From the NCBI GenBank assembly GCA_934233735.1, contig CAKQGQ010000032.1:1-15147 (forward strand): 15,147 bases of DNA, written 5' to 3'. Position 1 is the first letter of the stretch; every line of letters starts with the position of its first letter. Below the pieces are notes generated by a model. That model searched no databases, had not been told where the DNA came from, and saw nothing but the letters and a program-made list of their open reading frames with translations. The DNA is from an uncultured Clostridia bacterium. GTDB lineage: Bacteria; Bacillota; Clostridia; Peptostreptococcales; Anaerovoracaceae. This document shows, piece by piece, positions 7,806 through 14,345 of this stretch. The position numbers were made by a program, and so were the translations under genes.

Positions 7806-9080
7806 ATGTTAGACATTAAGAGAATCAGAGAAGACTACGAGGGAATGAAAGCCGGCGTAGAAAGAAGAACGAAGGGAAGCTTCGGCATTGAGAAGATTCC
7901 TGCACTTGATGAAAAGAGACGTGCGGTTCTGGCTGAAGTGGAAGCTATGAAGAACAAACAGAACACGGTTTCCAAGGAAATTCCGAAGATGAAAAAGGCA
8001 GGCGAGGATACGACTGCAATCATGGCGGAAATGAAGGAGCTTTCTGAGAAGATTAAAGTTCTCGACGCAGAAGTATCTCAGCTCGATGCGGACCTTAAAG
8101 ATACTTTGCTCAACATCCCGAACATCCCGGCTGATTTCGTACAGGTTGGCGAAGATGACAGCGCGAATGTTGAAATGAGAAAATTTAAGGAGCCTACACA
8201 GTTTGATTTCGAGCCGAAGGCACACTGGGACATCGGTACAGACCTTGACATCCTCGATTGGGAAAGAGCTGCGAAGATTTCCGGCACGAGATTCACTGTA
8301 TATAAGGGCCTCGGAGCAAGACTTGAAAGAGCGATCATGTGCTTCATGCTCGACCTTCACACTCTCGACCAGGACTACACGGAAATTCTTCCGCCGTTCA
8401 TGGTTAACCGTGCTGCAATGACAGGAACCGGTCAGCTTCCGAAGTTTGAAGAGGATATGTTCTATGTACCGCAGAAGGATTTCTTCCTGATTCCGACGGC
8501 AGAGGTTCCGGTAACCAACCTGCTTGCACAGGAAATCATTCCGGAAGAACAGCTTCCGATTCACTATACGGCATATACTCCTTGCTTCCGGGCAGAAGCA
8601 GGTTCCGCAGGCCGCGATACCAGAGGCTTAATCAGACAGCACCAGTTCAACAAGGTAGAGCTTGTTAAGTTCTGTAAGCCGGAAGATTCCTGGGATGAAC
8701 TCGAAGCACTTACTGCAGATGCGGAAGAAGTACTCAAGCTTCTTGATATTCCGTACAGAGTTGTAAGACTTTCCACAGGCGACCTCGGATTCTCGTCCGC
8801 TTGCACATATGACATCGAAGTATGGATGCCATCCTACGGAAGATATGTTGAAATTTCTTCCTGCTCCAACTTCCTTGACTACCAGGCAAGACGCGCAAAC
8901 ATCCGCTTCAGAAGAGAAGGCGGCAAGCCGGAATTCCTGCACACGCTCAACGGTTCGGGACTTGCAATCGGCCGTACGACTGCAGCGGTTCTCGAAAACT
9001 ATCAGCAGGCTGACGGAAGCGTTAAGATTCCTGAAGTGCTCAAGAAGTACATGGGCGGCGCAGAAGTGATTACAAAATAA
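7806..9080 (+). CDS. serS: Seryl-tRNA synthetase
   Basis: This 424-residue class II aminoacyl-tRNA synthetase charges tRNA-Ser with serine in the cytoplasm. The N-terminal 110 residues begin MLDIKRIRE and form the long antiparallel coiled coil that grips the tRNA extra arm. Motif 2 is complete (FRAEAGSAGRDTRGLIRQHQ, about residues 261-280), motif 3 reads GSGLAIGRTTAAVLENYQ (about 384-401), and the serine-pocket TAEVPVTNL is near residue 231. Length is normal for the bacterial enzyme. AAGGAG lies a few bases upstream of the ATG at 7806. Only 27 bases separate it from the glutamine synthetase-like gene, so the two are probably cotranscribed. No T-box leader is present in that gap, so serine-tRNA feedback at this point is unlikely. 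Confidence 0.98.
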   Translation: MLDIKRIREDYEGMKAGVERRTKGSFGIEKIPALDEKRRAVLAEVEAMKNKQNTVSKEIPKMKKAGEDTTAIMAEMKELSEKIKVLDAEVSQLDADLKDTLLNIPNIPADFVQVGEDDSANVEMRKFKEPTQFDFEPKAHWDIGTDLDILDWERAAKISGTRFTVYKGLGARLERAIMCFMLDLHTLDQDYTEILPPFMVNRAAMTGTGQLPKFEEDMFYVPQKDFFLIPTAEVPVTNLLAQEIIPEEQLPIHYTAYTPCFRAEAGSAGRDTRGLIRQHQFNKVELVKFCKPEDSWDELEALTADAEEVLKLLDIPYRVVRLSTGDLGFSSACTYDIEVWMPSYGRYVEISSCSNFLDYQARRANIRFRREGGKPEFLHTLNGSGLAIGRTTAAVLENYQQADGSVKIPEVLKKYMGGAEVITK

Positions 9081-9093
9081 AAATTGCAGCAAA

Positions 9094-9115
9094 AAAAGGA
9101 GCTTCGGCTCCTTTT
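9094..9115. terminator. Bidirectional Rho-independent terminator between serS and the tetR-like gene
   Basis: AAAAGGAGC (9094-9102) and GCTCCTTTT (9107-9115) pair perfectly around a TTCG tetraloop. Read rightward it ends serS transcription 14 bases after the stop. Read leftward the hairpin is followed by seven or more T residues, directly after the tetR-like stop codon, so it should serve both convergent genes. Confidence 0.9.
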
Positions 9116-9116
9116 G

Positions 9117-9701
9117 CTATGCACAGAAACTTCCCAGAAACAGCGGCAGGACGCTTTGCGAATACTGACAGAGCGAGTAACTTCCGCCGGAAATGCACCA
9201 GTCATACATCAGACCGCGTTCAAACATGGCGTAGGCCTTCGTGATGTCGTTGACGGAAAACTCTTCCTTAAAAAAGCCAAGCTGTTTACCTTCGCTGACA
9301 ACCTGACGCAGAAGTTTATAATAGGTACGGTTTGGGCTCATCATGTGTTTTTCGCCGCTGGTGATAAGCTGCGTAGCGAAAAGCTGGCTCAGCAGGTCAA
9401 CGGATACCGTGTTGTCGATCATCAGGAACAATTCCTGATTCATAAAGATCAGTTTTTCAACCGGAGTGAGCGAGGCGTCCATCGTTTCGGCAAGTTCATC
9501 GTATTTTTCATCAAAAAGATAGGAAAGCGAAGAGAGAAGCGCGTCTTTTCCATCAAAATAGTGATAAAAGGAGCCTCTGGAAGTACCGGAGGCTTCTACT
9601 ATTTCCTCCACGGTGGTGTCATCATAGCCTTGCTGATAGAACAGCTGCCATGCGGCGGAAACAATTTTACCTTTCGTGTTGCGTGCATTTTTTTTCTTCA
9701 T
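9117..9701 (-). CDS. TetR/AcrR-family transcriptional regulator
   Basis: The 194-residue protein has the standard TetR N-terminal helix-turn-helix: a first helix around KIVSAAWQLFYQQGYDDTT, then VEEIVEASGTSRGSFYHYFDGKDALL (about residues 29-55). The FYHYF recognition-helix signature is intact. The remaining 140 residues are an all-helical ligand and dimer domain of normal length, with no clue to the ligand. AAAGGA (9708-9713) is six bases upstream of the start. It is divergent from the ornithine cyclodeaminase-like/putP operon, across a 229-base region with two palindromes. The usual arrangement for this family is repression of the divergent operon and of itself, so a proline- or ornithine-related inducer is a reasonable but untested guess. 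Confidence 0.92.
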   Translation of the reverse strand: MKKKNARNTKGKIVSAAWQLFYQQGYDDTTVEEIVEASGTSRGSFYHYFDGKDALLSSLSYLFDEKYDELAETMDASLTPVEKLIFMNQELFLMIDNTVSVDLLSQLFATQLITSGEKHMMSPNRTYYKLLRQVVSEGKQLGFFKEEFSVNDITKAYAMFERGLMYDWCISGGSYSLCQYSQSVLPLFLGSFCA

Positions 9702-9784
9702 AATGGTTCCTTTCTGCGTAAAAGTCCAAAAAATTTTAAAAAAATTTAAAATTTATTTTTTATACATTTTATTGTATAGAATAT

Positions 9785-9813
9785 AGTATAGCTCATAAAC
9801 ATTGAAAATTCAA
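9785..9813 (-). promoter_or_regulatory. Promoter of the tetR-like gene
   Basis: On the minus strand -35 TTGAAT (9808-9813), a 17-base spacer and -10 TATACT (9785-9790) predict a start near 9778 and a 77-base AT-rich 5' leader. A half-site AGAAT (9778-9782, plus strand) shared with the nearby palindromes falls at the predicted transcript start. Confidence 0.6.
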
Positions 9814-9854
9814 GATAAATGTAAAGACTTAGTATAAAAAATATCGAAAAATGT

Positions 9855-9891
9855 ACAGAATTTATTCTGTGTTTCATTCTTGTTTAGAATG
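9855..9891. promoter_or_regulatory. Candidate TetR-family operators (two palindromes)
   Basis: ACAGAAT-TT-ATTCTGT (9855-9870) is a perfect palindrome with seven-base arms. CATTCT-TGTTT-AGAATG (9875-9891) is a second one with six-base arms. Both are built from the same ATTCT/AGAAT half-site and lie directly upstream of, and partly over, the -35 region of the rightward promoter, where a repressor would block RNA polymerase. Assignment to this TetR protein rests on position only. Confidence 0.5.
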
Positions 9892-9900
9892 TGTTACAAT
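9892..9900 (+). promoter_or_regulatory. Extended -10 promoter of the ornithine cyclodeaminase-like/putP operon
   Basis: TGT-TACAAT (9892-9900) is an extended -10 element that would start transcription near 9907, giving a 24-base leader before the ATG at 9931. The matching -35 region (TTTCAT, 9872-9877) is weak, as expected for extended -10 promoters, and overlaps the candidate operator. Confidence 0.55.
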
Positions 9901-9930
9901 GGCTGCATGTTAAGAAAAGAGGTAGAAAAA

Positions 9931-11031
9931 ATGAGTTTTCAGTTAGCGAAATATATAGAACCGGATTTTACAAAGGAAATGTTCGTGAATGCACCGGACG
10001 CAACGCTTGTCAAAGCACCTTGCGCGAAGGCGGCACCGAAAGGGTTTCACGCAACTTCCATTTTTCCGGAATATTTTAAAATAGACGGCAAATGGCATTT
10101 GGCAGAAGACAGCAGAATGGATGCGGTACCGATTTGGGACGGTGAAAAAATCAGGGTCGTTGAGTTCCGAAACATCAAAGAAGGCGACATGGTTGTGGTC
10201 GGAAGAACCGAAGATGCGAGCGAAGGCATTTATGTACACGACAACTGCTGGAAGAGAGCGGACGAAGAGGAGGACGCAAAGAATACTTTTGCATTTCGTC
10301 AGTCCAGAAGCAGAGAGACTTCCTTTACACAGGACTATAAGGACTTAATCGAGCTGCTGAAATACGAAAAAGAACACAACGGCTATGTTGTCTGGGTTTT
10401 GGGGCCTGCATGCAGCTTCGATGTGGAAGCGCGCCGCGTAATGGGCGAACTGATTGCACAGGGCTACTGCCAGGCACTGCTTGCGGGAAACGCGCTCGCG
10501 ACGCATGACCTCGAGGGTGGATACTTGGGAACTGCACTCGGATGCGACATCGTAAATCAGAAGCTTCATTTCATGGGTCACTACAATCATCTGGATGCAA
10601 TCAACGCGATTAACACTTACGGTTCCATCCCTGCATTTATTGAAGGTGAAGGCATAAGCAACGGCATCATTTATAACTGCGTGAAGCACAATGTACCGTT
10701 CGTGCTGAACGGCTCGATTCGTGACGACGGTCCGCTTCCGGAAGTATATGAGCATACTTACGAGGGACAGGACACCATCCGTTCCCATGTGCGCAAAGCG
10801 ACAACGGTTATCGGCATGGCAACCGTGCTCCACACGATTGCAACGGGAAATATGACACCGACATACAGAGTACTTGGAGACGGAACGATTCGCCCGGTAC
10901 ATTTCTACATGGTAGACACTTCGGAGTTTGCCGCTAACAAGCTCGGCGACCGCGGAAGTCTCTCGGCAAAAGGTATTGTTACGAACGTGCAGGATTTCAT
11001 GCGAAATATCAGCACGGGACTTGGAATATAA
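9931..11031 (+). CDS. LOR/SDH-family protein, probable ornithine cyclodeaminase
   Basis: The 366-residue protein matches the TIGR00300 / LOR-SDH conserved-region family. Diagnostic stretches are GPACSFDVEARR (about residues 158-169), LLAGNALATHDLEGGYLGTALG (about 183-204), HFMGHYNHLDAINAINTYGSI, NGSIRDDGPLPEVY (about 260-273), LHTIATGNMTPTYRV (about 300-314) and DRGSLSAKGIVTN (about 340-352). In archaea and in the C-terminal domain of cyanobacterial AgrE/ArgZ this family converts L-ornithine to L-proline and ammonia using NAD, and this is the most likely reaction here. It is unrelated to the mu-crystallin-type ornithine cyclodeaminase. The start is set at ATG 9931 with AGAGGT (9918-9923) upstream. 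A TTG at 9880 would lengthen it by 17 codons but runs through the promoter. It sits 13 bases before the proline symporter gene, which supports a proline role. Confidence 0.85.
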   Translation: MSFQLAKYIEPDFTKEMFVNAPDATLVKAPCAKAAPKGFHATSIFPEYFKIDGKWHLAEDSRMDAVPIWDGEKIRVVEFRNIKEGDMVVVGRTEDASEGIYVHDNCWKRADEEEDAKNTFAFRQSRSRETSFTQDYKDLIELLKYEKEHNGYVVWVLGPACSFDVEARRVMGELIAQGYCQALLAGNALATHDLEGGYLGTALGCDIVNQKLHFMGHYNHLDAINAINTYGSIPAFIEGEGISNGIIYNCVKHNVPFVLNGSIRDDGPLPEVYEHTYEGQDTIRSHVRKATTVIGMATVLHTIATGNMTPTYRVLGDGTIRPVHFYMVDTSEFAANKLGDRGSLSAKGIVTNVQDFMRNISTGLGI

Positions 11032-11044
11032 GGAGGACTTAGCA

Positions 11045-12559
11045 ATGTTCAACGCAGAAATGACAGCGTTTTTAGGTTATTTCATAATATTGTTTTTCGT
11101 AGCACTGATCTTCTTCTTCAACGGAGGAAACAGAAATCAGGAAGACTACTTCTTAGGCGGCCGCTCGATGGGTCCGTGGGTTACGGCGATGTCCGCACAG
11201 GCTTCCGACATGTCCGCATGGCTTTTAATGGGGCTTCCGGGTTCCATCATGGCATTCGGCTTCGGCCAGATGTGGATCGGAATCGGTCTGGCACTGGGAA
11301 CTGCCGCAAACTGGATTTTCTGTGCGACAAGGCTCAGAAAGTTCTCGAAGGCAGCAGGAGATGCGATTACGGTACCTCAGTACCTTTCAAATCGTTTTGC
11401 GACGAAATCCAACGCACTGCAGGTTATCTGTGCAATTATCTTTTTGGTTTGCTTCACCGTATATGTTGCTTCCGCGTTTGTAGCGGGTGCGTCGGTGTTT
11501 AAAATGATTTTCCCTGGCGTTTCGGAGAGCGTGGGAATGATACTTTGTGCGCTAATCATCATCGGATATACTTTCCTCGGCGGATTTAAAGCTGTCTGCT
11601 GGACGGACTTTTTCCAGGGGATTCTTATGCTGATTGCACTGCTTGCGATTCCGATCGTTGTGGTTCTTACACAGGACATTGACATGACTGCAATTCACAC
11701 GGTTTATCAGTACACAGACGCTTCAGGCGAACTGGTAACCTGCGATTTCGGCTCGGGCATTTTCTCGGCAAGCTGGAAGGAAATTGTAAGCGGTCTCGGC
11801 TGGGGTCTGGGATACTTCGGAATGCCACACATCATAGTTCGCTTCATGTCCATCGAAAAACCGTCGATGATCAAGAAATCCGCGATTGTTGCAATCGTAT
11901 GGGTTGTACTGGCACTCGGTGCTGCTTGCCTTGTTGCTTATTTCGGAAGAATCTTTGTCGGCGAGGAGCTTTTGACACAGGGACTGCAGAAGACCGTATT
12001 TATGGTAATGTCAAGAAAATTCTTCTTCCCGCTTGCGTCAGGGCTTTTGCTGGCGGCAATCATGGCAGCCTGCATTTCGACTGCCGACTCACAACTTTTA
12101 GTTGCTTCCAGTTCGTTTACATCAGACATCTACAAGCCGATTATCAGAAAAGACGCTTCTGACAGGGAGGTATTGTGGATAGGAAGAATCGTGGTTATAA
12201 TTGTAGCGGTGATTGCATTCCTGCTCGCTTCTTCTAAGGGCTCAGGTGCGCAGGCGATTATGAATCTGGTAGAAAACGCATGGGGCTGCTTCGGATCAGC
12301 TTTCGGACCGACGATTCTGCTTTCGCTTTTCTGGAGAAGATTCAACTATGCCGGCGCAATCGCAGGCGTTGTAACGGGTGCGGCTATCGACGGACTGTGG
12401 CTTGCATTTTTGTCCGGAAGTACCGGAATCTATGAAATTGTTCCGGGCTTCATTTGCTCGATGATTGCAGCAATTATCGTGTCGAAGCTCACTGCAGAGC
12501 CATCCAAAGAAGTAACGGATATTTTCGATACAGCAAGCAATGCTGCTTTTGATGAATAA
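11045..12559 (+). CDS. putP: Sodium/proline symporter, PutP type
   Basis: The 504-residue protein is a member of the sodium:solute symporter family with about 13 hydrophobic spans. It imports proline with sodium across the cytoplasmic membrane. PutP landmarks are very clear: FLGGRSMGPWVTAMSAQASD with the sodium-site ASDMS (D55, S57, the same numbering as E. coli PutP), LLMGLPG, and ISTADSQLLVASSSF (S345/T346, matching the second sodium-site serine/threonine of the family). SGLGWGLGYFGMPHIIVRFM is also typical. The ATG at 11045 has AAGGAGG (11030-11036) upstream, and a longer open frame beginning inside the previous gene is not used. Length fits the family. The pairing with an ornithine cyclodeaminase-like gene and a divergent TetR suggests proline supply, whether for protein synthesis, osmotic balance or Stickland-type proline reduction. 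The substrate could in principle be another amino acid. Confidence 0.93.
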   Translation: MFNAEMTAFLGYFIILFFVALIFFFNGGNRNQEDYFLGGRSMGPWVTAMSAQASDMSAWLLMGLPGSIMAFGFGQMWIGIGLALGTAANWIFCATRLRKFSKAAGDAITVPQYLSNRFATKSNALQVICAIIFLVCFTVYVASAFVAGASVFKMIFPGVSESVGMILCALIIIGYTFLGGFKAVCWTDFFQGILMLIALLAIPIVVVLTQDIDMTAIHTVYQYTDASGELVTCDFGSGIFSASWKEIVSGLGWGLGYFGMPHIIVRFMSIEKPSMIKKSAIVAIVWVVLALGAACLVAYFGRIFVGEELLTQGLQKTVFMVMSRKFFFPLASGLLLAAIMAACISTADSQLLVASSSFTSDIYKPIIRKDASDREVLWIGRIVVIIVAVIAFLLASSKGSGAQAIMNLVENAWGCFGSAFGPTILLSLFWRRFNYAGAIAGVVTGAAIDGLWLAFLSGSTGIYEIVPGFICSMIAAIIVSKLTAEPSKEVTDIFDTASNAAFDE

Positions 12560-12571
12560 AGAAAAATAAAC

Positions 12572-12595
12572 CGCGCGTGCCGTTTGGCACGCGCG
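12572..12595. terminator. Bidirectional terminator between putP and the Rpn gene
   Basis: CGCGCGTGCC (12572-12581) and GGCACGCGCG (12586-12595) form a perfect ten-pair stem with a GTTT loop. Read leftward it is followed by GTTTATTTTTCTTT, a good T tract for ending the minus-strand Rpn transcript. Read rightward only TTGG follows, so termination after putP may be less efficient. Confidence 0.8.
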
Positions 12596-12640
12596 TTGGC
12601 ATGAGAGGGGTCTGTAGCCCATGCTTGATTAAGGTAAGGT

Positions 12641-13567
12641 CTATAATTTTTCGACTTCCTCGGCGGAAAGCCCAGTTGCCTTGATAATTTCCGCAGTGCC
12701 TACACCGAGATCTTTAAGATTTTTCGCAATTTCACGCTTTTCATGTGCGGCGCCAATGGCTTCGCCTTCTGCAAGACCGGCCTTGCGTCCATCTTCGCGC
12801 ATAGAGGCTATATCGTGCTGATACATCATGCGGCACTCTGCCCATGCAGCCTCTCTTTCTTCCTTCGTTACCGTCCGATATAAGTTTTCAGCCATGACGA
12901 TTCCCTCCTCGCTCTCGCATATTTTCTGTATGGAGTCTTTGTAGTTTTCATCATCGGCATATCTTAAATAAACCGCAAGTTTTTCAATCTGCGTCATTTC
13001 TTCAAGTGGCTTTCGAGGGTCGACTTTGCCAAGCTCAAGGAAATGAAACTCGAGGCGGTCGCACAAGCGATGTCCTGTGTTTTGCTCCCTGACAGAGAAA
13101 ATGCTGTGGCAGCCAATGTCTTTCGGAAAGAGCTTACTTTCTATAATGGAAACTACAATGCTCTTTTTCATATTACCATAAGGTTCGCCGGATTTCAATG
13201 AGGAATTGACAAGTCTGCCGCCGTAGAACAGGATTCGGCAGCGATAGTCGGTGAGGTGGGAAACCTGCATTTCGATTGTCAGAAGCTCACCGGAATCGGT
13301 CTCCGCTTTGATGTCCATCGTCGTATCTTTGTCAAGAATCCAATCGCCAATATCAATCGGATTTTTGATTTCGAGGCGGCGAATCGGGTCATCCTTTCGC
13401 TCTAAAATAATGTTAAGCAGGCCGATAAGTGCTGCTTTTGATTCCTCCGTATCGCTTCCGTAGATACGATGAAAGACATAGTCGTTATAGAGCGGCATGC
13501 GCGTGCGGTAGGTATCGGTATAGAGTTTTGCGATTTCTTCGCTGGTTGTTAAGTTTTTCTTTTTCAT
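12641..13567 (-). CDS. Rpn-family recombination-promoting nuclease (PD-(D/E)XK)
   Basis: The 308-residue protein starts with the family pattern YNDYVFHRIYG (about residues 27-37) and carries the PD-(D/E)XK core: WILDKDTTMDIKAETDSGEL with D85, then TIEMQ with E99 and Q101. Members of this family cut DNA with little sequence preference and promote RecA-independent recombination in E. coli. They are often annotated as putative transposases but do not carry transposon ends. The C-terminal third is helical and ends with EIIKATGLSAEEVEKL, the usual tail. AAGGAGGA (13572-13579) precedes the ATG. It is a single-gene unit, convergent with putP. No terminal inverted repeats or target duplications were noticed around it, so I do not call it an insertion sequence. 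Confidence 0.9.
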   Translation of the reverse strand: MKKKNLTTSEEIAKLYTDTYRTRMPLYNDYVFHRIYGSDTEESKAALIGLLNIILERKDDPIRRLEIKNPIDIGDWILDKDTTMDIKAETDSGELLTIEMQVSHLTDYRCRILFYGGRLVNSSLKSGEPYGNMKKSIVVSIIESKLFPKDIGCHSIFSVREQNTGHRLCDRLEFHFLELGKVDPRKPLEEMTQIEKLAVYLRYADDENYKDSIQKICESEEGIVMAENLYRTVTKEEREAAWAECRMMYQHDIASMREDGRKAGLAEGEAIGAAHEKREIAKNLKDLGVGTAEIIKATGLSAEEVEKL

Positions 13568-13594
13568 TCATTCCTCCTTCACTTGTAGTGTGAA

Positions 13595-13608
13595 GAATGG
13601 ATCCATTC
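13595..13608. repeat. 14-bp perfect palindrome upstream of the Rpn gene
   Basis: GAATGGATCCATTC lies about 28 bases upstream of the Rpn start codon, in the probable 5' leader or promoter. A shorter pair CACT-TGT-AGTG (13580-13590) lies between it and the ribosome binding site. It could be an operator or a leader hairpin, and no regulator can be named. Confidence 0.6.
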
Positions 13609-13693
13609 ATACTAAATAGAAATTTCTGTAATACAAGAATAACATATAATGGAAATGAATACAAGTAATATATTGGAATTTACTCTGAAGAAA

Positions 13694-13721
13694 ATTCCGA
13701 CGGATTCCGACAAAATTCGAC
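13694..13721 (+). repeat. Short direct repeats ATTCCGAC at one-helical-turn spacing
   Basis: ATTCCGAC occurs at 13694 and 13704, and a degenerate ATTCGACA at 13715, so copies start 10 and 11 bases apart on the same face of the helix. They lie about 65 bases upstream of the promoter at 13781. The surrounding stretch 13568-13780 holds no gene that I can see. Confidence 0.5.
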
Positions 13722-13780
13722 AAGCGAGAGTCGAGCAGCCCTTCGCGTAAAAATTCTCCCATTAAACCCAAAAATCACAC

Positions 13781-13809
13781 TTTACAATTACCCCGGAGTG
13801 CGATAAGAT
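13781..13809 (+). promoter_or_regulatory. Promoter upstream of the cobalamin riboswitch
   Basis: TTTACA (13781-13786), a 17-base spacer and TAAGAT (13804-13809) predict a rightward start near 13816. This is about 115 bases upstream of the riboswitch 5' side. The -10 box is the same TAAGAT as used by the tRNA-Lys promoter in this window. Confidence 0.6.
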
Positions 13810-13840
13810 AGACATGTAAATTTTGAGAAGGAAAATTTGC

Positions 13841-13978
13841 GTGCATGAATCAAGAGCGCATATAGAAAAATTGAATAGCATGGCTTTTGTGGCAAATGCG
13901 CGACCCGGACAGGCGCGGCAGGCAAGACTTACCGTCAAGCCGCCAAAAACCTATCGGACACGCATTCTTGTTCGCTGA
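13841..13978 (+). CDS. Possible 45-codon leader ORF overlapping the riboswitch
   Basis: A GTG start at 13841 is preceded by AGAAGGA (13826-13832) with eight-base spacing, and the frame stays open for 45 codons to a TGA at 13976-13978. That stop lies in the loop of the CTTGTTC/GAACAAG hairpin of the riboswitch. The predicted peptide is strongly basic, with about ten arginines, no hydrophobic segment and no family I recognise. Its location in a structured RNA leader means it could equally be a chance reading frame. It is listed because the ribosome binding site is good and because translation would run into the aptamer. Confidence 0.25.
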   Translation: MHESRAHIEKLNSMAFVANARPGQARQARLTVKPPKTYRTRILVR

Positions 13979-14250
13979 ACAAGGGAATCGGGTGAGAATC
14001 CCGGACACGGAACGAAGCCGCCTCTGCTGTTAAAAGGCAGCGAGGCAGGCTTCCCAAAGTAGCTGTATTTCTAAAGTGTTGTTTTCCATGCAGGACACAT
14101 CCTGCGTGCGGTGAAAACCGGTCATTTGAAGAGCTGTCATGGCTCCGCGAGAAGGCTGAAGCAATGCGTTTGCGTAAAGGAGAGAATCCTCTGCGCATGA
14201 ATAGATAAGTCAGAAGACCTACAAACCCCGAAACGATGAATTGACAGCGT
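13930..14250 (+). ncRNA. Cobalamin (B12) riboswitch, atypical and orphan
   Basis: Two conserved landmarks of the cobalamin aptamer occur in the right order. AAGGGAATCGGGTGAGAATC begins at 13981 and forms the conserved GGGAA plus GGGTGAGAATCCC hairpin. ATAAGTCAGAAGACCTAC at about 14204-14221 is the B12 box. Just upstream of the first landmark is a seven-pair stem CTTGTTC-GCT-GAACAAG (about 13968-13984). GTCAA (13934-13938) can pair with TTGAC (14241-14245) to close the structure. GAGAAGGCTGAAG and ATGCG...CGCAT fit the usual GGGAAGGC and following stem. The distance between the landmarks is about 220 bases, longer than in common examples as I know them. It includes extra hairpins: GAAGCC...GGCTTC around 14014-14053, GCAGGA-CACA-TCCTGC and CGGT-GAAA-ACCG. 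The usual CCGCCRCTGT element is also altered. Boundaries are approximate. A terminator follows, so it probably works at transcription. No B12 synthesis, transport or B12-dependent enzyme gene follows within the window. Confidence 0.7.
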
Positions 14251-14317
14251 GCGGAAGTAACCGCATCCGCATACCTTTCCATTTCGCTTCGGAGCCAATT
14301 AAAACAAGACACAAAGG

Positions 14318-14345
14318 CGATGGTTATTACAATCATCGTTTTTTT
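14318..14345 (+). terminator. Rho-independent terminator of the riboswitch
   Basis: CGATGGTT (14318-14325) pairs with AATCATCG (14331-14338) over eight pairs including one G-T, with a short loop, followed by seven T residues (14339-14345). It lies about 100 bases after the B12 box, the usual place for an expression platform. An alternative antiterminator pairing was not identified by eye. Confidence 0.85.

Noticed and set aside
9084..9749. 221-codon rightward frame opposite the tetR-like gene
   Set aside because: It is the antisense of a clear TetR-family gene, begins inside the serS terminator and resembles no protein family.
9880..9930. TTG start extending the ornithine cyclodeaminase-like gene by 17 codons
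   Set aside because: The extension covers the extended -10 promoter and lacks a ribosome binding site. ATG at 9931 has both promoter and ribosome binding site correctly placed.
10345..11052. Long leftward frames opposite the ornithine cyclodeaminase-like gene and other conserved genes (also 4654-5370, 7071-7613, 7809-8564)
   Set aside because: Each lies antisense to a strongly conserved gene, has no plausible start region and shows low-complexity or random-looking composition.
12560..13680. Insertion sequence carrying the Rpn gene as a transposase
   Set aside because: No flanking inverted repeats or target-site duplications were seen. The nearby palindromes are gene-proximal regulatory-type elements and Rpn genes usually stand alone.
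13935..14336. 133-codon leftward frame across the riboswitch
   Set aside because: It is antisense to a structured RNA with conserved motifs and its product matches no known family.
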